DNA of 64,000 nt, taken from the NCBI GenBank assembly GCA_015231825.1, contig JADGAV010000008.1, forward strand, positions 142,515 to 206,514, given 5' to 3'. This stretch comes from SAR324 cluster bacterium (GTDB lineage: Bacteria > SAR324 > NAC60-12). This document shows positions 45,788-55,148 of this stretch, piece after piece. The stretch's first letter is position 1; each line of letters opens with the position of its first letter. A program made the position numbers and the translations under genes. Under the pieces are notes generated by a model that was not told the origin of the DNA, ran no database searches, and saw only the letters and a program-made list of their open reading frames with translations.

Positions 45788-47788
45788 TCATGGACAGTCT
45801 TTTTTCTGCTCAGCCAATCGATAGTTTTGGCAGCTCCCCAGTTTGCAGGCTTTTTCCCAATCCTGACAGGCGAGTTTCATATTTTTTACTTGAACAGCAT
45901 AAATTACCCCCCTGTTATTGAAGGCACTCACCGCGTCAGGGTTCCTTCGGATTACATGGCTATAGTCCTGAATCGCATTTTCAAATTGATTTATTTTATG
46001 GAAGGCATTTCCCCGGAAATAGTAGGCGTTCTCGGTGTTCTGGTCAAATTCAATTGATTTGCTGTAACTGGCAATCGCTTCTTCAAAATTTCCAAGCTCT
46101 GAATAAAGAAGCCCAAGATTAAAGTAAAGTTCTGGTTGATCCGGATTCAGTGTAAGTGATCTTCGAAAGTCTTCTAACGCTTCGAACGGTTTATTTAAAA
46201 TCGAAAAGGTGTTTGCCCGATGCAGATAAATAACTGCCTGACCCGGCTTCAATTGTATCGCCTGGTCAAAATCGTTCAGCGCCTGTTTGTATTGATTTCG
46301 ATTAAAATAGGACAATCCCCTGTTGTAAAATGCCTCTCCAAAATTGGGGATCAATAATATCGCCTGGTCAAAATCTTCAATGGCCTGATTGTACTTTTTC
46401 AATTTGAAAAGTACCGTCCCTCGGTTGTTGTATGCCAAAGGAAGGTTCTTGTTCAGTTCCAATGCCTTGTTAGAGTAGTTGAGCGCGTGATCAAGTTTTC
46501 CTGAATGAGCATACAATCTTCCGAGCTCCTGAAATGCAATCCAAGATTTTGGATTGTCCATAATTGTTTGTGTCCACAAAGTTTTGTTGTTTTTATAAAT
46601 TTGTGTTTGTTTCCAGGTCAAAAAACCAAGGCCCGCAAAAAGCCCGACAAAAATTATCTTCTTTTGGGCACGAAGATGGATTCGCGAATGGCTTTCAACA
46701 AATTCTGAAAAAGCAATACATCCCTGTACCAGGAGGATAAAAACAAAAATGCTGGGCAAATGAATCCAATGATCAGCAACGAAAGAAAACTGAAACCAGG
46801 AATTGTTGAAAAATCCAAGGACAGGAAAAAGCATGACCAAAAAAGACCCCAGCAACAAAAACAAGTATTGCCCCCAGCTGCGATAGGTCCAAAGGAGAAT
46901 TATTGCAATCAGTGCCAGACTCACAACGGGGAGATACATGGCAAATTGAGAGGCATCAATTTGCCATTTGGGATAGGTAAAAATCAAAGGATGGGGAAAA
47001 ACAATTTTTTTTAAATAGAAAAAGGGAATATGCCCAGCGATTATAATCCGATCCAATAAGCTTAAATCGTAGGACTCCGCCATTGCTTTAAAAGAATGAA
47101 TTTCAAACCAAATTCTTAAGTACCCCTTCCCTGCCGACATGATCAGAAAAGGAGTCAACAACAAAAAATTTGAGTGTTTCCATTTTTTATCAAAGCAGAA
47201 ATGGGCAAAGATAAAAACTATGGGGAGCATAATTGTCGAGGTTTTACTCAATAAAGCACAAATAAAAAACCCAAACGAAAACAAATACCAGTGATGCCTT
47301 TTTTTCTTTATAAAATAGAGATAACTCCAAAGTGCCAGGAGAAAAAAAATTCCGGCAACAACGTTTTTCCTTTCCGAAGCCCAGGCAACGGATTGAACCT
47401 GGATCGGATGAATCGCAAACAACATTGCTGTCAGCAAGGCCCCACGAACCGAGAATTGCCTTAGCATTTGCCATAGAATCAATGCTGACAATAAATGCAG
47501 AACAATATTAATTCCATGAGTAATTTGTGATTTCCTCCCCCACAACTGATTTTCCAGCCAAAATGTCGTTCTCGTGACAGGAAGATAAGGCCAGGCGTCA
47601 TTGTTGTCAAAAGGGTGCAGCCAAATTCGCAACAATCCCGCAGAATCTGCCATCACAGGGTCATCTGCATAAAAATCAGCATCATCCATGGCAAATTCAG
47701 CATCCACTGCAGGAAGATATGCCAGGAAAGCAATTGAAAATAAAATTAAAATGCCAAAAATATTCTGACGACTTTTGAAGGAGAACAT
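45788..47788 (-). CDS. TMTC-like membrane protein with C-terminal TPR repeats (paralogue 2)
   Basis: 666 residues, the same design as the protein at 34434-36446. The membrane half repeats the blocks in order: EFAMDDADFYADDPVMADS, WPYLPVTRTTFWLENQLW, FAIHPIQVQSVAWASERKNV and ADHWIHLPSIFVFILLVQG. About six to seven TPRs follow (AYNNRGTVLFKLKKYNQAIE, AFYNRGLSYFNRNQYKQALN), and the tail keeps the same C-x6-C-x4-C-x11-C cysteine pattern. The DD in the first loop fits a GT-C catalytic acid. It heads away from two more GT-C-like genes (47911 and 49806) on the same strand, suggesting a cell-surface glycan or protein-glycosylation operon. Confidence 0.8.
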   Translation of the reverse strand: MFSFKSRQNIFGILILFSIAFLAYLPAVDAEFAMDDADFYADDPVMADSAGLLRIWLHPFDNNDAWPYLPVTRTTFWLENQLWGRKSQITHGINIVLHLLSALILWQMLRQFSVRGALLTAMLFAIHPIQVQSVAWASERKNVVAGIFFLLALWSYLYFIKKKRHHWYLFSFGFFICALLSKTSTIMLPIVFIFAHFCFDKKWKHSNFLLLTPFLIMSAGKGYLRIWFEIHSFKAMAESYDLSLLDRIIIAGHIPFFYLKKIVFPHPLIFTYPKWQIDASQFAMYLPVVSLALIAIILLWTYRSWGQYLFLLLGSFLVMLFPVLGFFNNSWFQFSFVADHWIHLPSIFVFILLVQGCIAFSEFVESHSRIHLRAQKKIIFVGLFAGLGFLTWKQTQIYKNNKTLWTQTIMDNPKSWIAFQELGRLYAHSGKLDHALNYSNKALELNKNLPLAYNNRGTVLFKLKKYNQAIEDFDQAILLIPNFGEAFYNRGLSYFNRNQYKQALNDFDQAIQLKPGQAVIYLHRANTFSILNKPFEALEDFRRSLTLNPDQPELYFNLGLLYSELGNFEEAIASYSKSIEFDQNTENAYYFRGNAFHKINQFENAIQDYSHVIRRNPDAVSAFNNRGVIYAVQVKNMKLACQDWEKACKLGSCQNYRLAEQKKDCP

Positions 47789-47910
47789 CGCAATTTTAAT
47801 GATTTTCGGTTTGTTTAAATACTCATTTCAATTTTCCGATTTTGTCATGCAGTGAGATTCGCAAAATTCTTTGTGGCATGGGATTTTCGAAGAAAAAATC
47901 CGACACTTTC

Positions 47911-49758
47911 TCAATATCTCATTTCGGTGTAAATCTTTTGAATTGATGTTTGAAGGTAGGCGCTCAGTCCGGGAAATTTTCCAGAGTCAACATGAGACAG
48001 CCATTGCTGAAGTTTGCGGATTTCCTTTCGCTGCACCGACTGGTCAATTCTTTCCTTGTTTAAGAAAGTGTCGAGATTCTTTTCTCCAATGTTCGTGTTC
48101 CTGATGAGTTCGTTGAAGAGCGGAGCTCGAATCAGGGAATTGTCAAACCTTGCTGGAGGCGAGAGTTCAAAGGTTTTCTGCCCAATTTGTATTTCTCCGC
48201 CCGGCCTGAAGAAGAGACCCTGTTTGACGTCTTTGACGAGAAGAATCACTTTTGAATAACGATGCGACCATTTCAGAATCTCCTCAGACCATTCTGAATT
48301 GTGCAGTACCTGCCACGAATAAGCGGAGTTCTGTCGGATCTTGGCCAGGAATAATCGCGGTGGCGATTTCCAATTTTCAGGGAAAGAATAAAGTTGTTTC
48401 AAAATCATGAAATCCGCCCAGGAATGCGTTGCAATGAAACGCGTCTGCGGCAATCGTACCTGATCTACAAGCACCAGGGTATCATCCGAGAGATCTCCAA
48501 GGTTGTAATGCATTTCGGTCCAAAAGGCCTGCTGATTTTGCCAGCTTTTTTCAAAGTCTTTCTGAATCATCCAGCGGTATCCCATCAATAGGCCCAGGTA
48601 AAGGGCGATCCCGTAGAGCAAAACAGTCCGAATTTGTTTGAGATATAAAAAATGAGAAGCAATGGAAGCCAAAACTGCAAACATTAACGATGAGCCAAAT
48701 ACGGCTGCCAGATGGACGGAAGTCAGGCGACCGACCACGGCGCTGGGCGGAAAATGAGAAAAAGACCACAAATAGGCCGTCATCATCAGGAATCCAGACA
48801 GTAAAAGCAGCTTAAATTCTTTTCGATCAAGTCGGGGAGTCTCAGTTTGATAAGAAGTCAATTTCCATAAGAAAACTGAAAAGAAGAAAAAAATTAAAAT
48901 CCCCGACTCCTGGTCCAATCGGCTTAAAACAATACTTGGAGTGCTCAGAAAAACGGTGATCACCGTCCAGGGGCCGAGAATCAGCGAGGTCAGAATTTTC
49001 TGAAAAATGTCGAGATCGACATGCATTGCTCTTTCTTCACCAATCCATTTCCTCACCGAAAAAATAACGAGAACAATCACACAGAGAATCATAAAATGCA
49101 GGATCATCCTGCGCATCAGGGGACGTTCTGGTCGGGGGTTCAGCAAAGGGATCCAAAACAATATTAAAAACGGAGTCTCATAGGTCAGCAGCGACAATGT
49201 GCCGAGAAAATACGCAGATTTCTTTTTTTGATGGAGCAGGCAATAAGACGCCGCGATGGCAAAAAGAAGCGAACTTTGCAGCTGAAGTGAATGAGTCAGC
49301 AAAGTTTGTGTAGTATCCGCAGGGAACAGGCAAAATATCAAAGCAGCAAGGAAGGCTGTCTCAGAAGTTAAAAAAGTCCGGGCAATGACATAAAATCCAA
49401 TGATGTTCAAAGTCACAATTGCAAAACCGATCAAATAAACTCCTGAAATTCCTGCGAGCTGAAAACCAAGAAATGCCAGCAGCTGCGGAAATGCCAATCC
49501 AACGGGACGCCCCTGCGGCCAGGTAGTCAATACGGTTTGAACATGATGCCAAAGTTCCTTAAAATCCCATTGCAGCGGAAGTCCAACATAGTAATAGTCG
49601 TCTTCATAGAGCCCAAAATTTTGGAAAAAATAAAAATGGGCCACCCAGGAAGTGATCAGCAGCAGCAGAATGGAAGTCCAAATCTGTTTATTTGCCTGAA
49701 ATGCTTTAAAAATTTGACGACGGGTCCGGGACATAGTTTTTCTTGATGGGGAACTCAT
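47911..49758 (-). CDS. Multi-spanning membrane protein, GT-C-like
   Basis: 615 residues with about ten to eleven membrane helices in the first two thirds and a soluble C-terminal part. The first large loop carries QNFGLYEDDYYYVGLPL, and the DD pair in that position is typical of GT-C glycosyltransferases. Later blocks include LIFCLFPADTTQTLLTHSLQ and SLLTYETPFLILFWIPLL. I cannot assign a family number. It lies between the TPR-GT-C protein and another large membrane protein on the same strand, with gaps of 122 and 47 bases, so a shared transcript is likely. The donor and acceptor are unknown. Confidence 0.65.
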   Translation of the reverse strand: MSSPSRKTMSRTRRQIFKAFQANKQIWTSILLLLITSWVAHFYFFQNFGLYEDDYYYVGLPLQWDFKELWHHVQTVLTTWPQGRPVGLAFPQLLAFLGFQLAGISGVYLIGFAIVTLNIIGFYVIARTFLTSETAFLAALIFCLFPADTTQTLLTHSLQLQSSLLFAIAASYCLLHQKKKSAYFLGTLSLLTYETPFLILFWIPLLNPRPERPLMRRMILHFMILCVIVLVIFSVRKWIGEERAMHVDLDIFQKILTSLILGPWTVITVFLSTPSIVLSRLDQESGILIFFFFSVFLWKLTSYQTETPRLDRKEFKLLLLSGFLMMTAYLWSFSHFPPSAVVGRLTSVHLAAVFGSSLMFAVLASIASHFLYLKQIRTVLLYGIALYLGLLMGYRWMIQKDFEKSWQNQQAFWTEMHYNLGDLSDDTLVLVDQVRLPQTRFIATHSWADFMILKQLYSFPENWKSPPRLFLAKIRQNSAYSWQVLHNSEWSEEILKWSHRYSKVILLVKDVKQGLFFRPGGEIQIGQKTFELSPPARFDNSLIRAPLFNELIRNTNIGEKNLDTFLNKERIDQSVQRKEIRKLQQWLSHVDSGKFPGLSAYLQTSIQKIYTEMRY

Positions 49759-49805
49759 GGGATGGAGCAGAGGAGTTTCTGCCTGATCAATTCCAGGCTT
49801 TTAAT

Positions 49806-52130
49806 TCAAGGAGACCGAGAGAATTTAAAAAGAAATCTCAATAGCATTGCACCGAAAAAAAAGGAAGCAACGATCATCGGAAAATTCGGGAGATTGCCAA
49901 GCCCATCCATAGACTCAAATCGTTCAGGACTTGCTCCGCCCCAGAGGAAGACAAAAATCCCAAGATGGCATAAAAGCAAGGGCGCACTGATCCAGCAGGG
50001 TAAACGGGAGACGAGCAGCGAGAGCGCAGTAAACAATAGTATAATGTTGGCATAAGAACCATGATGAATGACAATATTGGTCACGGGAGGACCGAAAAGC
50101 AGCAAGATCCAGAGCAAGAAGCTGAGAAAACAAATCTTTAAAATCCAAGAAATGCTCTCTGCATACAGTTTATTTTGACGGAAAACCGCAAAAAGAAATA
50201 AAAACCACCCTAAATTGAGCAATCCCAATGTTGGAATGATATGAAAAAACTGATTTTTGTGCCAATTCTCAGTGAACTCACTCCTCAGCCAATCAGTAGA
50301 ATTTCCTTTCTTAGAAAATCCCTGCACCAGTGGACCCGTCTCTAAAAGCGATTTAAAATTTTCCTGTTTCAAATCCAGCCACTGCGTCAAACTGATTTTC
50401 CCGTAAGCATTTTTGATCGATGCAAGGGAAGATTCATCATCAATCCCCGCAGAACCCGCGAAATGGAGTTTCAGCAATGCATTGCCTGGAGGGTCATAAA
50501 AATGCTGATATGCCATCCATGTTGAGTAAATTGAAAGGAAACACGCGATACCGATCATGATCTGCCCTATTCCAGGAAAATATCGTGGAGTCGCCAACAA
50601 TAGAGCAAGAGCAAGCAAAGTAAAACTGACCCCACCATGCGCCAGCATGCCTGTTGCTGACGCCGAGGCGAAAATCACCATCTCGACAAGAGACAGTTTT
50701 TCTCTGCGAATTATTTTCGGCAGAATCAGACTGATTGCAAAAACTACCTGCGAGCCGCCGTACAACTTTGGCCACACATAGATGCTGTTGACCAGGAAAA
50801 ATCCGGAAAAAACGGCGAAGCTCATCACGAGACCAATCGTTCGCAGGGAAGCTCCCAAACTGCGGCACAAGGCCCAAATGGCCGGCACCCAGGCACACTG
50901 CAAAATCAGTGATAAAATTTGATAATGCTCTCCGACGCTCAGCAGTTGCATCAAAGGACGCTGGCTTAAAACCATTCCTGCCTGGAGCGGAGGTCGATCA
51001 CTGCTTTTCCAATCCCCGTAAAAAGGACTGACATCAATTCCCAGATATAGTTTTTCTGCAAATATTTTTTGCAGAATATTGTCGGTGGGCAAAGCATGAG
51101 TGAAGCGAATTCTGGGCAATATTTCTGCCGTGGCGGCATCCCCCGGATGATACAACAAGGCAAGGTAAAAACCGCCGACAAGAAACATGACAACAGCAGG
51201 AATCCGCACATCATCAGCAAATAGCTGATGCCAGATTGCTTTTTTATAGCGAGCCACATAGTAAAGGCTGCCCGCGCCCGCCGCCATCCATGCAGCACTG
51301 ATCACCCTGCCAGGCTGATGATCCAACAGATAGACCCAAAAAATTCCGTAACCCGCCAGAGAACTGATTGTGAGAGACAAGCCCATAGTCAGGGCATCGG
51401 GAAGACGGCACTTCTGTACGAGAAGAATTGCTAGAAAAACTGCCGGTATAAAAAGAAGGCAGAATTGGAAAAAATAGACGAGAATGAAAAGAACGGGCCG
51501 AACTTGAGAATGAAGAACATCCCATTTATTGGGTTCCATTGGAACACTGATGCCAAGCCAGCGTGAATGCACAGAAGCAGGTTGCGTGGCTCCTCCTTCT
51601 GCCACCACATGTACCCAGATTCCCCTCCACGAAGGTGGGAGCAGCCATCTGAAATTGACCCAGCTTTCCAGGGGGGGAGGAGAAACTTCGAGCGCTAAAC
51701 GCTCCCGGGTGTCGAGACGTTCCAAATAGAGCTGATTCCCGGAAAGATGCGGGAATCCTGCGACCCTCATGCTCATGAGGACCGGTGCTTTGAACGCAGG
51801 AGTACTCAATTTGCCGAACCAGTCACGGTTGTTGGCCCACAGTTCCCATAGCAGCGGATCCTCCCCTCTTGTTTCAAAATTCTCAAGCGATCGCCTGTCC
51901 GCATCAAATGCAGTTTTGTTGGTCAGATACTTTCCAGTCACATGCCATCCCTTCAAAGGCCGTTCAGCGGGAAATGCTGCTCCGGCTTTGACGGGATAGT
52001 CATCCACTTTCAAGATAGGCTGCCTCGGTGGTATCAGCGGGATTTCCTCGCTCCAGCGGGAGATCACTGATCCTGCGGAACTGAAGATCCCTAAAACAAT
52101 GAGCGCGCCTGCGAAAATTTTTTTCTTCAC
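49806..52130 (-). CDS. Large membrane protein with an amino-terminal periplasmic domain, GT-C-like
   Basis: 774 residues. A membrane anchor or signal (about 4-22) is followed by about 190 residues that look soluble and beta-rich (MSMRVAGFPHLSGNQLYLER, then WLLPPSWRGIWVHVVAEGG), then ten or more helices. The core has a loop with DVSPFYGDWKSSDRPPLQAG, where D-R-P-P-L resembles the acidic-plus-basic loops of lipid-sugar-using transferases. I do not recognise an exact family. It is the first gene of the cluster running to 45788 on the minus strand, which suggests a role in the same envelope glycan pathway. Confidence 0.6.
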   Translation of the reverse strand: MKKKIFAGALIVLGIFSSAGSVISRWSEEIPLIPPRQPILKVDDYPVKAGAAFPAERPLKGWHVTGKYLTNKTAFDADRRSLENFETRGEDPLLWELWANNRDWFGKLSTPAFKAPVLMSMRVAGFPHLSGNQLYLERLDTRERLALEVSPPPLESWVNFRWLLPPSWRGIWVHVVAEGGATQPASVHSRWLGISVPMEPNKWDVLHSQVRPVLFILVYFFQFCLLFIPAVFLAILLVQKCRLPDALTMGLSLTISSLAGYGIFWVYLLDHQPGRVISAAWMAAGAGSLYYVARYKKAIWHQLFADDVRIPAVVMFLVGGFYLALLYHPGDAATAEILPRIRFTHALPTDNILQKIFAEKLYLGIDVSPFYGDWKSSDRPPLQAGMVLSQRPLMQLLSVGEHYQILSLILQCAWVPAIWALCRSLGASLRTIGLVMSFAVFSGFFLVNSIYVWPKLYGGSQVVFAISLILPKIIRREKLSLVEMVIFASASATGMLAHGGVSFTLLALALLLATPRYFPGIGQIMIGIACFLSIYSTWMAYQHFYDPPGNALLKLHFAGSAGIDDESSLASIKNAYGKISLTQWLDLKQENFKSLLETGPLVQGFSKKGNSTDWLRSEFTENWHKNQFFHIIPTLGLLNLGWFLFLFAVFRQNKLYAESISWILKICFLSFLLWILLLFGPPVTNIVIHHGSYANIILLFTALSLLVSRLPCWISAPLLLCHLGIFVFLWGGASPERFESMDGLGNLPNFPMIVASFFFGAMLLRFLFKFSRSP

Positions 52131-52240
52131 ATAAACTCTGAAGCTAGAGATGGGCTAAACCGCTGCTGTCGTAATGGATTGCCGGGACAGGCATGAAGAG
52201 ATTGAAAGAAGAAAGAGCGGCTCTGGCAAAGGGCCCTAAG

Positions 52241-52894
52241 TCAGCAGCCCGGGGTGTGATGCACTCCCATCTTCCTGAATGCCATCTGCTGAAGTTCCTC
52301 TGCCAGCTCCAAAGTTTTTTGAGCAGCCTGTCGTGCCTGATTCTGCAATTCTTCCGTCTTTGCATATTTTTCCAATACTTCCTTTCCCAGGCGCTGATGG
52401 TACGTTTCATCAGGTTGGATAATTTCTTCGTACAGGTGAGCGGTTTTTGCATCTCCCTGCTGTCGGCACAATTCAATAAATTGCTCATTTTTAATCAAAG
52501 CAATGGCTTCCCGGGTAAATTGACCGGCCGCCACCCGTTCCACCGTATGATCAAGTGTTTTCAAGTAGTTGAACAAAGGGCTGTATCCGGCAGCCAAAGG
52601 GTCAAAAGCACTCAAATCTTCACCCATTTCATGCAGGCGATCCGCGATCAGATGATAGTGTCTCGCTTCATCTCCCACTTGTCTGGAAAAGCCCAGTTTG
52701 ACATCCACTTCCGGAGTGGAATGGACCCAATACGCCGCCAGTTCCGTCGCTTCCATTTCGTTTTTTAATGCAATCTTCAGGAGCTGCCTGATGTTCAAAG
52801 ATTCATGCTCTTCCAAAGACGGCTGCTGCTTCAATTGAGACAGCAGGGTGTTATTGCTGTCCTCCAATTCTTTTACAAACTCATTTGATTCCAT
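52241..52894 (-). CDS. Ferritin-like di-iron domain protein
   Basis: 217 residues, mainly four long helices. Metal-type motifs occur in helix order: EMEATELAAYWV, GDEARHYHLIADRL, VAAGQFTREAI and PDETYHQRLGKEVL, i.e. two E/D-E-x-x-H sites as in ferritin-like carboxylate-bridged di-iron proteins. Size and DEARHYH/DETYH spacing suggest the group including DUF455/rubrerythrin-like or aromatic-oxygenase-like proteins. AAAGGAAAA precedes ATG 52894. It lies downstream of the phosphate transporter genes on the same strand. Activity is unknown; oxidase, oxygenase or iron-handling roles are all possible. Confidence 0.75.
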   Translation of the reverse strand: MESNEFVKELEDSNNTLLSQLKQQPSLEEHESLNIRQLLKIALKNEMEATELAAYWVHSTPEVDVKLGFSRQVGDEARHYHLIADRLHEMGEDLSAFDPLAAGYSPLFNYLKTLDHTVERVAAGQFTREAIALIKNEQFIELCRQQGDAKTAHLYEEIIQPDETYHQRLGKEVLEKYAKTEELQNQARQAAQKTLELAEELQQMAFRKMGVHHTPGC

Positions 52895-52990
52895 AACATT
52901 TTCCTTTTTTGAAAAATAGACGAATTTCTAAAAAATCGTTCCGTCCTGCCGGGCAGAAGCGGTGCTGTTCTGCCTGCAGAGCAAAGCAGC

Positions 52991-54022
52991 TTACCGGGAA
53001 GTCTGCAGGGAGACTTTGGGAGCAATTCCATATTCTTTCACAACTTCCTGCTCAAAGACATTTTTAACCACATAAAGGGCCACCAGACACACCACTGCAG
53101 CAATCACTGGAGTGGCAATCCAGCCGAGGACGATCCGTCCAAGAACTTTCAGTTTAATTGTGTTTCCTCCGCGAATCAAGCCCACGCCAAGTACCGCCCC
53201 CACCAGGGCTTGCGAAGAAGAAACAGGGATGCCGAGATACCCGAAAATATCGAGCACCAGTGCTTCAGAAGCAATAGCAATAAAAGCTGTCATCGAATCC
53301 AGTTTGACCAGATCCCCCCCCACGGTGATCATCACCCCGTATGAATAGGTGATCACACCAACAGAAATCCCCAGGGCCCCGAGGACACTCAAAAGCCGCG
53401 CTTCGCTGAAAGGAATTCCCAGAATAACGGTATCATTAAAAATCCCGGAACCGTTGAAGACTCCAACCACATTCCCCATGTTGTTGCCCCCCAGGGCCCA
53501 GGCGCCGTAGGAACCAACGGCAATCAACCCATACCTCAGGTAGGCATCAAGGACCAGCATGTGGGTTTTGACATGCTTCAAAATGAATGCGATCAAATAA
53601 TACAGTACAATGGAAGCTACTGCACATAGAAGCGGGGATGCGACCCAGGCAATCACGATAGGAATCAATTTCGCCCAGGCCACAGATTTTCCTGCGAAAT
53701 AGCTCCAGGACAGAGCCGATCCGACTATCGCTTGCGTGGTGGAGACCGGCAGGTTGAGCCGGGTCATCCACATCACCGTCAATGCAGCAGCCAGTGCTGC
53801 GGTGAAGGCACCTGATATGGAGTCGATTGCCCCCAGCTTCCCTATTCGTTCAACACCCAGGGGACCGACGATCACTCCCCCCAGAATCACAAAAATAGTA
53901 GTAATGATGGCCGCGGTGCGAAATCGGACCATCCTTGAAGCAACTGCAGTCCCGAAGATATTTGCAGCATCATTTGCCCCCAGAGACCAACCTAAAAACA
54001 GGGCACTTGTCAGCCACCCCAT
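52991..54022 (-). CDS. pit: Inorganic phosphate transporter, PiT family
   Basis: 343-residue inner-membrane symporter with about ten helices. The PiT signature is present twice, as expected from its inverted repeat: GWSLGANDAANIFGTAVASR near the start, followed by MVRFRTAAIIT, and LGIPVSSSQALVGAVLGVGL near the end. Members bring in phosphate with H+ or Na+; some move sulfate. The gene lies 11 bases after its likely partner (DUF47) on the same strand, the standard PitA arrangement. Together with the ugp operon it suggests a phosphorus-uptake region. Confidence 0.92.
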   Translation of the reverse strand: MGWLTSALFLGWSLGANDAANIFGTAVASRMVRFRTAAIITTIFVILGGVIVGPLGVERIGKLGAIDSISGAFTAALAAALTVMWMTRLNLPVSTTQAIVGSALSWSYFAGKSVAWAKLIPIVIAWVASPLLCAVASIVLYYLIAFILKHVKTHMLVLDAYLRYGLIAVGSYGAWALGGNNMGNVVGVFNGSGIFNDTVILGIPFSEARLLSVLGALGISVGVITYSYGVMITVGGDLVKLDSMTAFIAIASEALVLDIFGYLGIPVSSSQALVGAVLGVGLIRGGNTIKLKVLGRIVLGWIATPVIAAVVCLVALYVVKNVFEQEVVKEYGIAPKVSLQTSR

Positions 54023-54033
54023 GCCGTTCCTTT

Positions 54034-54729
54034 CTACATCGCACGTTTGATTGCGAAAATGAGGATGGCGTCTGAAACATCTTCCGCCGTGTTGGAGATG
54101 CTGCCAATGTATTGAATTAGACGCTTAATTTGATATTTTCTCACCAATTCCAGATCCTCCTGATCAAAGACCGCCTGCAGCAGACGAAGTTCGACCTTAT
54201 CCACTTCACTCTCATGACGGCTGACTTCTTCTGTGAGGAGACGCACCGATCGCAGATCAGCAAAAAGCGCATCTGTCGCCTGTACCAGCTTGCTGATCGT
54301 CAAGCCGGTTTTCGTCAGCATTTGCCGAAACAAATCATGGAGAGTCTCCGGAACCACCGGTTTTTCAATTTGAATATCACGCAGCGAATGCTTGAAGAGG
54401 CTGGGAATTTGATCCAGAGAATTCAGCAGCCAAAGAATATCTTCTCGAGAATCAGGCATCAGGGATTGCGCAAACAAACTGATTTGAATCTGGCGCCCCA
54501 ACTCATCCATTTTCTTCTCGATCGCCCCCAATTCCTTAACCTGATCCTGAAATTGGTCAGCTTGCTGACTGAAGTAGGAAAAGAAGGCTTCCTGGTAGAG
54601 CAGTCCCATATCTTCCATACATCGCAGAAAATGATGGATCTTTTCTTCAATTTCATACTGTTTCTTAAAAAAGAATGATTGATTTTTCTTTTTTTCAAAC
54701 ATTCTGCTAAGTCGTTGGTCAGAGTTCAT
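54034..54729 (-). CDS. PhoU-like DUF47 protein, Pit accessory subunit
   Basis: 231-residue cytosolic helical protein with charged coiled-coil segments. The frame LTEEVSRHESEVDKVELRLL and the end GSISNTAEDVSDAILIFAIK are typical DUF47/PhoU-related motifs. Such proteins sit beside PiT transporters and probably regulate them. The first 15 residues (MNSDQRLSRMFEKKK) are basic. GGAAAG precedes the ATG. The pit gene follows after 11 bases, so the two form an operon with this gene first. No phoR/phoB pair is nearby. Confidence 0.88.
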   Translation of the reverse strand: MNSDQRLSRMFEKKKNQSFFFKKQYEIEEKIHHFLRCMEDMGLLYQEAFFSYFSQQADQFQDQVKELGAIEKKMDELGRQIQISLFAQSLMPDSREDILWLLNSLDQIPSLFKHSLRDIQIEKPVVPETLHDLFRQMLTKTGLTISKLVQATDALFADLRSVRLLTEEVSRHESEVDKVELRLLQAVFDQEDLELVRKYQIKRLIQYIGSISNTAEDVSDAILIFAIKRAM

Positions 54730-55148
54730 TCACTTTCCATTGGGCAAAAGGAGGGGAGGGTTTTTTTCCATGATCCGGCGAAAAACGGCATTTCACCACA
54801 TTTTCTTTGTTGGATCAAGTTTTGCTCGGACAATGCACTTCCGGAACAGAATATTGCATGAAAAACCCGACCTTCCTCTCAATATTCCATTGTCAAATAC
54901 TCAGCAAATGCTTCTATTCTCAGAAAACAGTTTGTTTTCGACTTTATAAATATTTTTTATTAAGTCCATCAAAAATGATTATTGGCTTGAATAGATGAAA
55001 ATTGTTAATGTTCCATTGTCTCAATAAAGAATTTGTAAAATTCTTTTTCAATGCCACACGCTTCTGAGTATATTCTTTCGGCATTCCTTTGCTTTGCTCA
55101 GGGATGCAAAAAATGTGGCGAATTTCTTAATATGAGGAGGATCATACT
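54730..55148. promoter_or_regulatory. Divergent control region between pit and ugp genes
   Basis: About 420 AT-rich bases separating the pit operon from ugpB. Two copies of TTCCATTGTC (54885-54894 and 55011-55020) and an 8-base inverted repeat AAGAATTT-GTA-AAATTCTT (55027-55045) lie upstream of ugpB, about 100 bases from its start. They could bind a regulator; I do not see a recognisable Pho box. GAGGAGG before 55149 is a strong ribosome site. Evidence is by eye only. Confidence 0.4.
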
